A stretch of DNA of 55,767 bases. Source: Gammaproteobacteria bacterium. GTDB taxonomy: Bacteria > Pseudomonadota > Gammaproteobacteria > GRL18. The stretch is taken from contig JALUZF010000204.1 of NCBI GenBank assembly GCA_027012135.1, positions 1 through 55,767 on the forward strand. Reading direction: 5' to 3'. The notes below the pieces were generated by a model. It did not search any database and was not told the DNA's origin. It was given only the letters and a program-made list of their open reading frames with translations. Positions within the stretch are counted from its first letter, which is position 1. Each line of letters begins with the position of its first letter. Shown here one piece after another: positions 17,576 to 26,243 of the stretch. The position numbers and the translations under genes are program-made.

Positions 17576-18589
17576 TTAAATCTTGTCCCAGTAATTTTCA
17601 GGCATTTCCTGACACATCTTCAGGCATCCATTGGCACCACAAAATTCAACATCCTGAATACAGCTTGCCTTGCCACCACCATAACTGTCCAGGCTTTTTT
17701 CTATTGCTTTATCAATACCCATCAGACGAGAGCCACCGCCGGCCACAATAATATTATGACGTAAAATTTCCTGAAAATCCGGATCAAAATCAGCGACCAG
17801 CGATTGCACTGCCTGACCAATGGCATCCGAAAGCTTCAGACAACTCTTGTGAAGTATTTCAGTAATATCATATGAACCAGGCTGCCCTTTTTTGGTCAGG
17901 CTAACAATAGCTGGGTCATTATTATCGGATACATAGCCATGCTTTTCTTTAATTCCCCTGATAATTTGGGGAGTTAACTGGACCTCAGGGTATTGTTCAT
18001 GGATCGCATCGGTAATCGCCTGATCCAGAAAATTACCTGCCTCGGTTAATGAACGCTGATCATCCTCACCGGGTATGGAACCCGACATGCGACATAAATC
18101 AGTGGTTCCTGCGCCAATGTCTACAATCAGGCATTCATCAAAACGGTCAATACCATATGCAACAGCAAAAGGTTCGCTTACAATTAATATTTTATCGATA
18201 AAGTCTTTGGTAATATTAATAATTGTTTTTTTATCCTGAACGCTTGCCAGGGCCGGCACACCAATAGTGGCATAGACTTTATCGTCCTTTTCCAGCTCGG
18301 GCAAGGTATTCTGGATCAGGTCTTTCAGGACTAACCTGGTCGCTTCTTTCGAAACCTCATCATCACGAATAACCCCTTCAGCCAGTGGCCAGACAAGATC
18401 CAGTGAAAGACGATTTTTTAAGGCTTCCTCACCCAACAGATGATTTTTATTCAAGCGCTTTTGTGAAATAACATCTTTGGGATAGCCCACACAGGTTTTT
18501 GTAGAAAGCCGTTTACCTGTTGAAGTAACAATAGAAGATTGACTGGTACCCAAGTCAATACCAATATGATAAATAGTTGAAGTTGTCAT
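17576..18589 (-). CDS. mamK: MamK-like actin filament protein
   Basis: The 337-residue actin-family ATPase has phosphate-1 motif GIDLGTSQSS (10-19), then the run VGYPKDVI, the run IVSEPFAVAYGID with Glu139, phosphate-2 VDIGAGTTDLC (156-166) and the adenosine motif AGGGSRLMG. These match the magnetosome filament protein MamK much better than MreB, ParM or Hsp70, down to VGYPKDVI, GVPAxAS and the near-C-terminal ENYW. MamK forms cytoplasmic filaments that position magnetosomes. The gene precedes a small coiled-coil membrane protein gene on the same strand and lies near a MamC-like gene and a P-type ATPase, suggesting it organises a membrane compartment. No MamJ is seen. Confidence 0.85.
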   Translation of the reverse strand: MTTSTIYHIGIDLGTSQSSIVTSTGKRLSTKTCVGYPKDVISQKRLNKNHLLGEEALKNRLSLDLVWPLAEGVIRDDEVSKEATRLVLKDLIQNTLPELEKDDKVYATIGVPALASVQDKKTIINITKDFIDKILIVSEPFAVAYGIDRFDECLIVDIGAGTTDLCRMSGSIPGEDDQRSLTEAGNFLDQAITDAIHEQYPEVQLTPQIIRGIKEKHGYVSDNNDPAIVSLTKKGQPGSYDITEILHKSCLKLSDAIGQAVQSLVADFDPDFQEILRHNIIVAGGGSRLMGIDKAIEKSLDSYGGGKASCIQDVEFCGANGCLKMCQEMPENYWDKI

Positions 18590-18684
18590 ATTTGTATCAA
18601 TACCACCTTAAAATATAATTAATCAAAAGCTCTTAGCCATCAAAAGCCCTTAGCCAAAAGTATGCTTATCCAGAAAACAAATAC

Positions 18685-19038
18685 CTAAGAAGTCGATTGC
18701 CGTAACTGGATATTATCTTCTATCAGGTATTCAAATAGCCCCATTTCCCCAGGGCTTTTACCACTTTCTGGACTAGTTTGTTGTGCAGCAAACGTGTTTA
18801 CTGTCTGCATAGACTCAGCAGATTCGGTTTTACTGTTTGCCGTTTGCAGATCAGCCATTTGCTTCTTCATCTGCCTGAGTTCGTCATGCAACAGATCTGT
18901 TTCAGTCTGTACACATAACTGCTTGTTACGCCAGACTCGCCAGATAATGATCCCACTAACCAGCAGTATAGAACTGGGCAACAATGACACACCCAGTAAT
19001 TTACCGGTGCTTATCTGAACAACACTGTTTTCAAGCAT
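18685..19038 (-). CDS. membrane-anchored coiled-coil protein upstream of mamK
   Basis: The 117-residue protein has one membrane segment (about residues 13-34), a coiled coil at about 40-65 (LHDELRQMKKQMADLQ), a Ser/Thr/Glu-rich linker and a conserved-looking C-terminal patch, GLFEYLIEDNIQLRQ. I recognise no family. It is the first gene of the mamK transcript, with a 95-bp gap. Its topology, an organelle or inner-membrane anchor with a cytoplasmic tail ending in a short motif, is what a filament tether would need. That is inference only. Confidence 0.65.
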   Translation of the reverse strand: MLENSVVQISTGKLLGVSLLPSSILLVSGIIIWRVWRNKQLCVQTETDLLHDELRQMKKQMADLQTANSKTESAESMQTVNTFAAQQTSPESGKSPGEMGLFEYLIEDNIQLRQSTS

Positions 19039-19412
19039 GTAAAGTAATCCTGACTGTTAAAACCGTATTCATAATCCCGGCTTCTCGCCTTAAAAGACGA
19101 GGCTTTTGGGAGTAGCGAGTAAATAAATCAGGGACTAGCCGATTGTAACGCCTTTGTTTCATTCCCAGATTGGGAATATAGTCTATATGATTAAAACCAA
19201 TTAGTCTATATACGATTAAAGTAATATATGGTATATAGTTATTGCTCAGTAGATACAGACCAGGGTATTGAAATAGAGATGTTCTGGCAGTATTAGAGTA
19301 TTTTTAAAATAACAAAGAACTCTCAAAAAACTTGCATATGTTAGTATAATATGGCTAATGTAATATATTATCATAAGTAACATGTTATCACTTAGTATAA
19401 AGGAATCTCAAA
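19039..19412. promoter_or_regulatory. divergent regulatory region with dyad and direct repeats
   Basis: These 374 bp lie between the mamK transcript (minus) and a P-type ATPase (plus). They hold a dyad ATTCCCA-gat-TGGGAAT at 19161-19177 and two direct copies of TAGTCTATAT followed by GATTAAA at 19179 and 19202, the second with two extra bases. A shared regulator of both sides is plausible. Confidence 0.45.
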
Positions 19413-21509
19413 ATGCTATTTGGCTTAACCACCGTTTTTGTAACATATGCTTTGGTAAGACTGCATGAGCATTATCAAAAAAACAATTCTCATTTACCCC
19501 CTGACAAAGTCGACAGCAAGACTGTGCCGGGGGAAGAACTTGAAGTAACACCGGAAAACCTGCTGCTTGATAAAACCGATGAAAATAACAGAAATAAACG
19601 CTATGTAATTTTGAGTGGAGTATCCACAGGGCTTGCAGCAGCCAGATTTGTTTATCCTCCTTTAACCGTAGCCAGTATCCTGGTCTTCACCTATACAGCA
19701 ATCCCCTATCTTAGACAGACAGAAAAATCACTGCTAAAGGATAAAAAAATTGACGGCTATGTACTTTACAGCATTGCAGACATGATGATGCTTGGCCTGG
19801 GTGCCTATGCCTCCGCATCTGTGGGTGTTGGTTTACTGCATTGCTCAAAATATATTCTGAGTAATGCCAAAGAAAGATCCAAAAGACAACTGATCGATGT
19901 ATTTAGTCAACAGCCCGACCAGGTATGGGTTGTAAAAAATGGTTCTGAAACAAGGGTTTCCATTGATCAGGTAAAGGTAAATGACATTCTGGCTGTTGAT
20001 GCGGGTGATATTATTCCTGTGGATGGAATTGTGACTGATGGCATCGCTGCAGTTGACCAGAAAGTATTAACAGGAGAAGCCCAGCCTGCTGACAAGACAG
20101 TAGGTGACAGAGTGTTTGCATCAACCATGGTATTGTCGGGTCGGGTCCATATTCGCATGGAAAAATCAGGGCGGGAAACCACCGTTGCCAAGATTGGTGA
20201 AATCATTAACCACTCCATTGATTTCCAGAGCAGCCAGGCACTGAAGGGGGAACAATGGGCAGATTCCTTTACCACCCCTGTGCTGGTACTGGCATTCCTG
20301 AGCTGGCCATTTTTAGGACCCGTTGCTACCGTGGGGATTCTTTACTGCCATATTGCCAACACCATCAGGGTAGTCGCGCCTCTGGGCACCCTCAACTATC
20401 TTAATATTGCGCTTGAAAATGGCTGTCTGGTTAAAGATGGACACGTTCTGGAAGAATTAACCCATATCGATGCAATTATTTTTGATAAGACAGGAACACT
20501 AACCCAGGAAATTCCCGAAGTTGGAAAAGTTATCCTTTGTGATGACTCTTATAACGAGGATGACATCCTGTTTTATGCCGCCGCTGCCGAACAAAAATCG
20601 GTACATCCCATTGCCAAGGCCATTCTTAAAAAGGCAGAAGACAGGAACATGGTATTGCCTGAAATAGAATACTCCAGCTACGATATTGGTTATGGCATTT
20701 CGGTTGATATTGACGGCAAAACCATCCAGATTGGCAGCAGCCGCTTTATGCAGATGAAAGACGTTGAAATACCAGAAAAAACGAACAAAAAGATAGATGA
20801 GGCGCTTGCCACTGGGCATTCGGTTATTATGCTGGCAATTAATTCAAGATTACAGGGCATTCTTGAAATACATACTATTGTTCGGCCAGAAGCAAAAAAA
20901 GCCGTTCAGCTTCTAAAACAAAATGGTATCCAGTGTATGGCAATTGTATCCGGCGATCATAAATTGCCAACCCGGGCACTGGCTGATGCTCTGGGAATGG
21001 ATAATTATTATTATAACACTCTGCCGGAGGAAAAGGCCGAGATAGTCGAAAGATTGCAGAAAGCGGGGAAAAAAGTCGCTTTTATCGGAGATGGTGTAAA
21101 TGATTCCATAGCCATGGAACAGGCGGATATTTCCATTTCTTTAAATGGCGCATCAACTATTGCAACCGACGTCGCCCAGGTTGTTCTCATGGATGGAGAC
21201 CTGAAACATATACCCGGTCTGATGGGACTTTCCAGGAAGCTTGATAAAAACCTGTCCAGAAGCCTTGTCCTGAATATTGTTCCTAATGCCATTGCACTCA
21301 ATGGGGTTCTGTTTTTTCACTTTGGTATGCTTACCACCATGTTGATAAGCCAGTCTCCCCTTGTGCTTGGCACTATAAATGCTCTCTTTCCCGTTGACAG
21401 TAAACCTGAACATGAATTATCCGATAGTGATGAGATGGAAATAGAGAAGGAGAAACTGCCTGATATGACAGATTCCATTGAACAAGCGCCAGTCAGTGCT
21501 GAGGTCTGA
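19413..21509 (+). CDS. P1B-type ATPase without HMA domain or CPx cysteines (copy 1)
   Basis: This 698-residue P-type ATPase has one N-terminal membrane segment, an acidic linker, then the ATPase core. TGE is at 220-222, DKTGTLT begins at Asp358, the HP motif is VHPIAKAI, and the hinge is GDGVND followed by SIAM instead of the usual APAL. The membrane motif that is CPC or SPC in metal pumps reads VAPLGTLNYL (321-330), with no cysteine. There is no HMA or His-rich metal-binding domain. The clade resembles the ferrosome ATPase FezB (P1B-6), whose cargo is iron; here the ion is unknown. AAGGA precedes the ATG. Paralogues lie at 32763, 40095 and 48084. Confidence 0.88.
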   Translation: MLFGLTTVFVTYALVRLHEHYQKNNSHLPPDKVDSKTVPGEELEVTPENLLLDKTDENNRNKRYVILSGVSTGLAAARFVYPPLTVASILVFTYTAIPYLRQTEKSLLKDKKIDGYVLYSIADMMMLGLGAYASASVGVGLLHCSKYILSNAKERSKRQLIDVFSQQPDQVWVVKNGSETRVSIDQVKVNDILAVDAGDIIPVDGIVTDGIAAVDQKVLTGEAQPADKTVGDRVFASTMVLSGRVHIRMEKSGRETTVAKIGEIINHSIDFQSSQALKGEQWADSFTTPVLVLAFLSWPFLGPVATVGILYCHIANTIRVVAPLGTLNYLNIALENGCLVKDGHVLEELTHIDAIIFDKTGTLTQEIPEVGKVILCDDSYNEDDILFYAAAAEQKSVHPIAKAILKKAEDRNMVLPEIEYSSYDIGYGISVDIDGKTIQIGSSRFMQMKDVEIPEKTNKKIDEALATGHSVIMLAINSRLQGILEIHTIVRPEAKKAVQLLKQNGIQCMAIVSGDHKLPTRALADALGMDNYYYNTLPEEKAEIVERLQKAGKKVAFIGDGVNDSIAMEQADISISLNGASTIATDVAQVVLMDGDLKHIPGLMGLSRKLDKNLSRSLVLNIVPNAIALNGVLFFHFGMLTTMLISQSPLVLGTINALFPVDSKPEHELSDSDEMEIEKEKLPDMTDSIEQAPVSAEV

Positions 21510-21623
21510 TCAATATAGACCTGGAGAACTGACTCACTTCAGCCGAACAATCTTAAAAGCTTACAATTATAGTATTCATTGAATGGCTGGTACTTTGAGG
21601 GATTAATTTAAGGACTGATTAAT

Positions 21624-21905
21624 TCAGGTTTCTTCATCATTTTTTTCATCATTATCGATATGAACAATCTCTATCCTGAATTCAGCAAACCAGGCCGCCA
21701 ATGAGCTGATAATAACCAGGACAGGAGCGAGAATAAATAATAGACTGCCTATGCCTACTCCTGCTGTCAATGGGATCTCCAGAATTTTTTTGCCACTGTT
21801 TTTTTTGATAATAAGCCGGCGTACATTACCTTTCTCTATGAGACTTTTGATAGTGTCAATGAGTTCATTCCCCTTAACTATTATATCACTGGTTTTTTTG
21901 GTCAT
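21624..21905 (-). CDS. DUF4342-family small membrane protein
   Basis: The 93-residue protein has a soluble N-terminal part with the family pattern IKSLIEKGNVRRLIIKKNSG and ILEIPLTAGVGIG, one to two membrane segments (residues 45-75) and an acidic tail. DUF4342 proteins have no assigned role. GAGGAAA lies before the ATG. It stands convergent to the first ATPase gene and upstream of nothing obvious on its strand; the MamC-like gene follows at 22235. Confidence 0.8.
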   Translation of the reverse strand: MTKKTSDIIVKGNELIDTIKSLIEKGNVRRLIIKKNSGKKILEIPLTAGVGIGSLLFILAPVLVIISSLAAWFAEFRIEIVHIDNDEKNDEET

Positions 21906-22234
21906 ATTCTGTTTTCCTCAGGGTTTATAATGCAATCAGCTATTAGCAAGTCTGCAAAACAGTTCACCAGCCCCTATGTTAACCACCGGGGTGAGGCATT
22001 GATTTGATCGGTAGCAGAGAGGAGCATTCAGGTGGGTGACATCAAATGTCTGAAATGGGATAGCTTGCCGCTCTGGAAGCCAGGCAAACGGAAGTTAAAA
22101 CAGCAGATATATCAATAAACTATATTATTATTGAATTTCATATCACTGACGCCAGATAACTTACAGGCTTGCAGGCTTATAACTTGTTCTGACATCAGTT
22201 AATTTTATCAAAATTCCATCGATAAATATTCTTT
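21906..22234. other. intergenic stretch, no gene seen
   Basis: These 329 bp lie between two minus-strand small genes. No convincing ORF or strong hairpin was seen. Confidence 0.4.
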
Positions 22235-22534
22235 TCAGGAATATTTCTCTTCCAGTTTTTCAACTCCGGCATCCCATGCATATTTAACACCAACGCCGAT
22301 AACCAGGGCAAGAATCAGACTGCTCCCAACAGTACCGGCAAGTGCAGCGGATACGCCGGTTGCAACTCCGGTACCTACAGCCTCTTTGCCAACCGCAATG
22401 CTTGCATCAGCCGCATCAATGTTTCCATTTCTGTATTTTTTAATATTTGCTGCCCCGGAAGTGATAATTCCCACGAGCCCGCCTATTACACCAGAATTAA
22501 CTGATGATCTGAAAAAATAATGTGCTACATTCAT
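22235..22534 (-). CDS. mamC: MamC/Mms13-like small membrane protein
   Basis: The 99-residue protein has two membrane segments separated by a short loop. It matches magnetosome MamC: GGLVGIITSGAANIKK, the loop DAADASIAVGKEAVGTGVAT and the C-terminal KYAWDAGVEKLEEK, against KYAWDRGVDLVEKE in the classical protein as I recall it. In MamC the lumenal loop binds iron or magnetite through acidic residues. By my alignment one acidic position is kept as Asp (ADAS) and the other is Ala, so mineral binding may be altered. GGGGG precedes the ATG. Its presence near mamK is a strong organelle hint. Confidence 0.85.
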   Translation of the reverse strand: MNVAHYFFRSSVNSGVIGGLVGIITSGAANIKKYRNGNIDAADASIAVGKEAVGTGVATGVSAALAGTVGSSLILALVIGVGVKYAWDAGVEKLEEKYS

Positions 22535-22884
22535 AAATAATGCCCCCTGTAATAATTTTAAATAAAAATATATACACTTAAACCTATAAGCATCCTGGAA
22601 AGTTAAGCTCTGTCAGTGATTAAGCGTTAATAAACAAAACGATAAACAAAACGCTTTATTAGCTATTATTTGTCGTTTGGCTTCTCTGCTAATTTACATT
22701 TCACCACTGATTTTGTCAACCGCCAGAAGCTGGCCCGTTGGTTTATATGCATCTGTTTATTGATGCATATAGGTATTGATATATATAGGCGCAAGAGATG
22801 TGCCGCTCATTTTTACAACTGTAAGTCATTGAAAAGAAAGTAATGGGTACTGTTAATCCTTGCGTTTCTCAATACGCTATAATA
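22535..22884. other. intergenic region with AT-rich hairpin
   Basis: These 350 bp contain a perfect 10-bp stem, TATATGCATC and GATGCATATA, at 22744-22771 with an eight-base loop, possibly a terminator for the C45-like gene or an operator upstream of the MamC-like gene. No gene was seen. Confidence 0.4.
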
Positions 22885-24336
22885 CTAGACTCGGCGATCG
22901 GCATTAATCCTGTCGAGCCTGATATTGGTCTCGCCTGTTTTCTCTCTCATTGATCTCCGTATTAGCCATAAGGCAATTGCCAGCAGGGTCAGGAGTCCTA
23001 AAATCCACCAGAAGTAATAATTTTTTTCTGGATTTCGGAATCTGCTCGGTAATAAATCCTGATAATAGATTTTATAAGCAGGTGGTATTTTAGTTGTATT
23101 AACAGGTGCGGTGTATAGGTACAAATGCCCGGTTCCGGGCAGGTAAATCATAGACTGTAAGGTATCGGAAGCCATTATTTCATAATACTGATTATGTGAA
23201 TCCAGCATTACCCCTGCTATATCCTGCACTCCTGCCCTGTTATTTTTAGTGAATATTGCCTGTGTGTGTAACCGTTCCCAGCGGTATGTGTCCCTGGCTC
23301 TTTCACAGCTACCTGAACGACTCTTCAATACATGACAGTCAACTACTGCTATCTGTGAGGGGCTATTCCATTGTTTATCTGGATGAGTCTCGCTTTGCCA
23401 GCTTCGTATTTGCGCTTTTCCCAGCGGGGAATATTCAAGTATCTGTATTTTCTTTTTATCAGCAACGAGTATATTACTGCTAATACCATAAGTGTTTTCT
23501 GCCAGTGTCCTGGTTGCCTTGCCTACAGAGGTCATGGTCTCCAGGGTTTTGCGCAGGGCAAAACCATAGGTCTGCATGGCTTTGCCTGTTTCCTGTCTTG
23601 CTGGATATGGGTTTTGATAGGACAAATCTGAAGCCGCATTAAAATGGGCAACGAACAGGCCACTGTCATTAAAACCGCTCATTACAGAAATAATACCAGC
23701 AAAACCAATATTAACGACAGCATGGTTGCTGTACTCATAAACCGTGATTACCTGTAAACCACGCAATTCGGGTGTGCTTTTCAGATCCAGATTACGTCCA
23801 ATAATCGTGCTTTTTTCTCTGGACACTGCGTTTAATACACCAAATCCTGTGCCGTTGGCAGGCAGGCCAATATCTGCCAACAGATTCAACACCCAATATT
23901 CATCCCATGATAGATAGCCGTCACCCAGTTTATTGTCATGAATAAGTGTCCAGCTGCTTGCAATCCCTTCCATTTCTTTCTGATAAGCAATATCTATATG
24001 GCTTTTAAGTTTGGGTAACCTGTCTCTGAGTATGTCATTAAAACCCATCTGCTTAAGGCTTGCCATTAAATAGCTGTCATACAGATATTCAATATCTGGA
24101 AATAACTGTTTACTTTGTCGACCAATTTCCACACCAATATCCAGAGGGGAAAGGTTTTCGGCATGAATATGGATAATGGGAACTTTATCCACAGGTAGTG
24201 GGGGTATTTCCTGGCATATGCCGCGGTTAGATAAACCCAAAAACAGGCAGAAGATTAATAGTCGTAATGAAGTGATAAACATATTATACAGAGTAACAGT
24301 AAAACTAAAATCAGCTAATGGCTTTACTTCTGTCAT
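22885..24336 (-). CDS. C45/phospholipase-B-like Ntn hydrolase, membrane anchored
   Basis: This protein of about 483 residues has an N-terminal signal segment (MFITSLRLLIFCLFLG, starting at residue 19), a large exported domain and a C-terminal membrane helix (WWILGLLTLLAIALWLI) followed by a basic tail. The domain resembles C45 acyltransferases/hydrolases: GTGFGVLNAVSREKS, then TIIGRNLDLKS, VNIGFAGIISVMSGFNDSG. In that family the nucleophile is a Cys in a GCT-like motif. Here the matching place reads NGTGF without Cys, so it may use Thr or be inactive. An ATG at 24282 would start right at the signal peptide. It is a single-gene unit. Confidence 0.65.
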   Translation of the reverse strand: MTEVKPLADFSFTVTLYNMFITSLRLLIFCLFLGLSNRGICQEIPPLPVDKVPIIHIHAENLSPLDIGVEIGRQSKQLFPDIEYLYDSYLMASLKQMGFNDILRDRLPKLKSHIDIAYQKEMEGIASSWTLIHDNKLGDGYLSWDEYWVLNLLADIGLPANGTGFGVLNAVSREKSTIIGRNLDLKSTPELRGLQVITVYEYSNHAVVNIGFAGIISVMSGFNDSGLFVAHFNAASDLSYQNPYPARQETGKAMQTYGFALRKTLETMTSVGKATRTLAENTYGISSNILVADKKKIQILEYSPLGKAQIRSWQSETHPDKQWNSPSQIAVVDCHVLKSRSGSCERARDTYRWERLHTQAIFTKNNRAGVQDIAGVMLDSHNQYYEIMASDTLQSMIYLPGTGHLYLYTAPVNTTKIPPAYKIYYQDLLPSRFRNPEKNYYFWWILGLLTLLAIALWLIRRSMREKTGETNIRLDRINADRRV

Positions 24337-24618
24337 TTAATACCTAACTTTATTGCCCTGATTGAAGAAACCATCTTGCCTACTGTGAGACAGGCCATAT
24401 CTGTTTTACTCCTGTTATTTACTACTAACTCCTAAACTCCTATAAGATTGCGTATTAAGAAGCTAATAATAATGCATAAACCACGTTCATTTTACCTGTA
24501 TTGCCAATCAGAATCAAAACATTACCGAAAACAGATATTAGCTTGACGCATATTCATTCCTGATGGTATGCTTTGAACTCCTAATATAACCTTAACACAA
24601 ACAAACAGGGAAAAATCC

Positions 24619-24819
24619 ATGATTTCACAAGTTCAGGGGATCCTTTCAAAATCAGGCTCGACTGTTAAGACTTTAGCCGGCTCTCACCCAATTGCTCTGG
24701 GAGTGATAATTGGTGTTGGTGCTTATTATGTAGTTAATAAATACTGGTTAAACTCAGATGAAGATGAAGAAATTAAAATGGCGGAAGAATCTGAGCCTGA
24801 AAAAGACGCTCCTGCTTAA
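24619..24819 (+). CDS. small single-pass membrane protein with NKYWLN motif
   Basis: The 66-residue protein has a short soluble start, one hydrophobic segment (residues 27-45, HPIALGVIIGVGAYYVV), then NKYWLNSDEDEE and an acidic tail. The GVIIGVGAYYVVNKYWLN core matches the tail of the 88-residue protein at 2591. Here an acidic extension replaces the basic N-terminal half. AGGGAAAAA precedes the ATG. It is a likely organelle membrane component because it lies between the MamC-like gene and the SPFH gene. No named family. Confidence 0.75.
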   Translation: MISQVQGILSKSGSTVKTLAGSHPIALGVIIGVGAYYVVNKYWLNSDEDEEIKMAEESEPEKDAPA

Positions 24820-25247
24820 ATTGATTTAAGTATTATCCTTAAGCATTGGGAAAAAACTTTCTGCCTTATTGTCCTGAAGCATATAAAACAGTAAGCGGCA
24901 TTTTTTAATACTTAAAACAGACTATTTTTCAGGATTCGTCCTGTTTGAACTTTATTGCAGTCGGTCTGTTAATTAACATTAAGCGTATATCCTGTTTTAG
25001 GTTGCTGAAATAGAACATAGGGATCATGACCGGGAAATATGGCAACATGTTTCTTTAATACTCCCTTTTCTTAATCAACTTCTATATAATGGTCACTTTA
25101 AAACTCAGGTTGCTGTGGCTCATTTATCGCCTCGCATTATAATCTGGGGCTTATTTATTTATAGGAAACAATAATCTGCTATCTATCAAAGCTTATGCAC
25201 TTCATACAAACCCAACTTGTTCTTTTTCCGCATTCTAAGTACTGACT
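24820..25247. other. intergenic stretch, no gene seen
   Basis: This is 428 bp of AT-rich sequence upstream of the SPFH gene. No ORF, clear promoter or hairpin stood out. Confidence 0.4.
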
Positions 25248-26243
25248 ATGAAAATATCCAATATCTTAAAAGGTTCGGAGTCTGTGCAATTTCGTTGGCC
25301 TCGGAAGAAAAGACATTACCTGATTTTTTTCCTGATAATTCTCCTGATATTAACTGTTTTGCTATGGAATCGTATCGTTATTACGGCCTATGCAGGTGAA
25401 GCTGGCGTGTTATTCCGTCGCTTTAGCGGTACTGAGATTGATAGAATATATAAAGAGGGTGTTCATATCATCAGTCCCCTGGATATTATGACAATCTATG
25501 AAACCCGAAATCAGATTGCTCTGCATGAATTTGATGTGTTATCGGTAAAAGGTTTGCGTATTCATCTGGCAATAGCCATTCGTTATCGTCCCCAGTATGA
25601 TATGTTAACTACACTACATCAGAAGATTGGCCCTGATTATCTTCAGCGTGTCGTCCTCCCACAAATCGAATCCGTCATGCGTAAGCAGCTGGGTAACTAT
25701 AATGCGGATCAGATTTATACCAATGAAAATGGCTTATTGAACACGGCTATTGTTCTGGCAATTAACGAGGTAGGGCGTAATTATGTTGTAGTCGATGATG
25801 TCATTATCCGCAGTCTCACCCTGCCCGACAATATTGTTAAAGCAATAGAAGACAAGCTGACTCAGCAGGAATATTACAGGTCTTATGAGTTTCGATTGAA
25901 AAGTGCAACACAGGAAGCCCTGCGTAAAATCAGCGAAGCAAGAGGCATCAATCAGGCACAGCGTATTATCAGTGAATCACTGACACCTGAAGTACTGGCA
26001 TATGAAGGTATTAAAGCCACTCAGGAGCTGGCAAAATCACAGAATGCCAAAATTGTTGTTATTGGTTCCGGAAAGAATGGCCTGCCGCTGATTCTCGGAG
26101 ATAATGCTTTTACTACTGCTGCTGGTTCAGCTATTCATAATAAGAACAAACAGATGATGCCTCCTGCTTCCAGTCCTTCTAACATCCCCTCATCGTTTTC
26201 ACAGGCACCCTCCCCTGAACTAAATCAGGCTCCTGTGCAGTGA
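25248..26243 (+). CDS. SPFH/prohibitin-family membrane protein
   Basis: The 331-residue protein has one N-terminal membrane segment (about 24-46) and then an SPFH/band-7 domain: AGEAGVLFRRFSGTEIDRIY, VLSVKGLRIHLAIAIRYRP, then the helical region EARGINQAQRIISESLTP. The C-terminus is Pro/Ser/Gln-rich. SPFH proteins form ring or cage assemblies on membranes and organise microdomains. The stop overlaps the start of the next gene (TGATG), so it is coupled to the substrate-binding lipoprotein. Confidence 0.88.
   Translation: MKISNILKGSESVQFRWPRKKRHYLIFFLIILLILTVLLWNRIVITAYAGEAGVLFRRFSGTEIDRIYKEGVHIISPLDIMTIYETRNQIALHEFDVLSVKGLRIHLAIAIRYRPQYDMLTTLHQKIGPDYLQRVVLPQIESVMRKQLGNYNADQIYTNENGLLNTAIVLAINEVGRNYVVVDDVIIRSLTLPDNIVKAIEDKLTQQEYYRSYEFRLKSATQEALRKISEARGINQAQRIISESLTPEVLAYEGIKATQELAKSQNAKIVVIGSGKNGLPLILGDNAFTTAAGSAIHNKNKQMMPPASSPSNIPSSFSQAPSPELNQAPVQ

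Noticed and set aside
17576-22534. Full magnetosome gene cluster
   Set aside because: mamB, mamM, mamE, mamO, mamI, mamL, mamQ and mamP are all absent from the window; only MamK- and MamC-like genes are seen.
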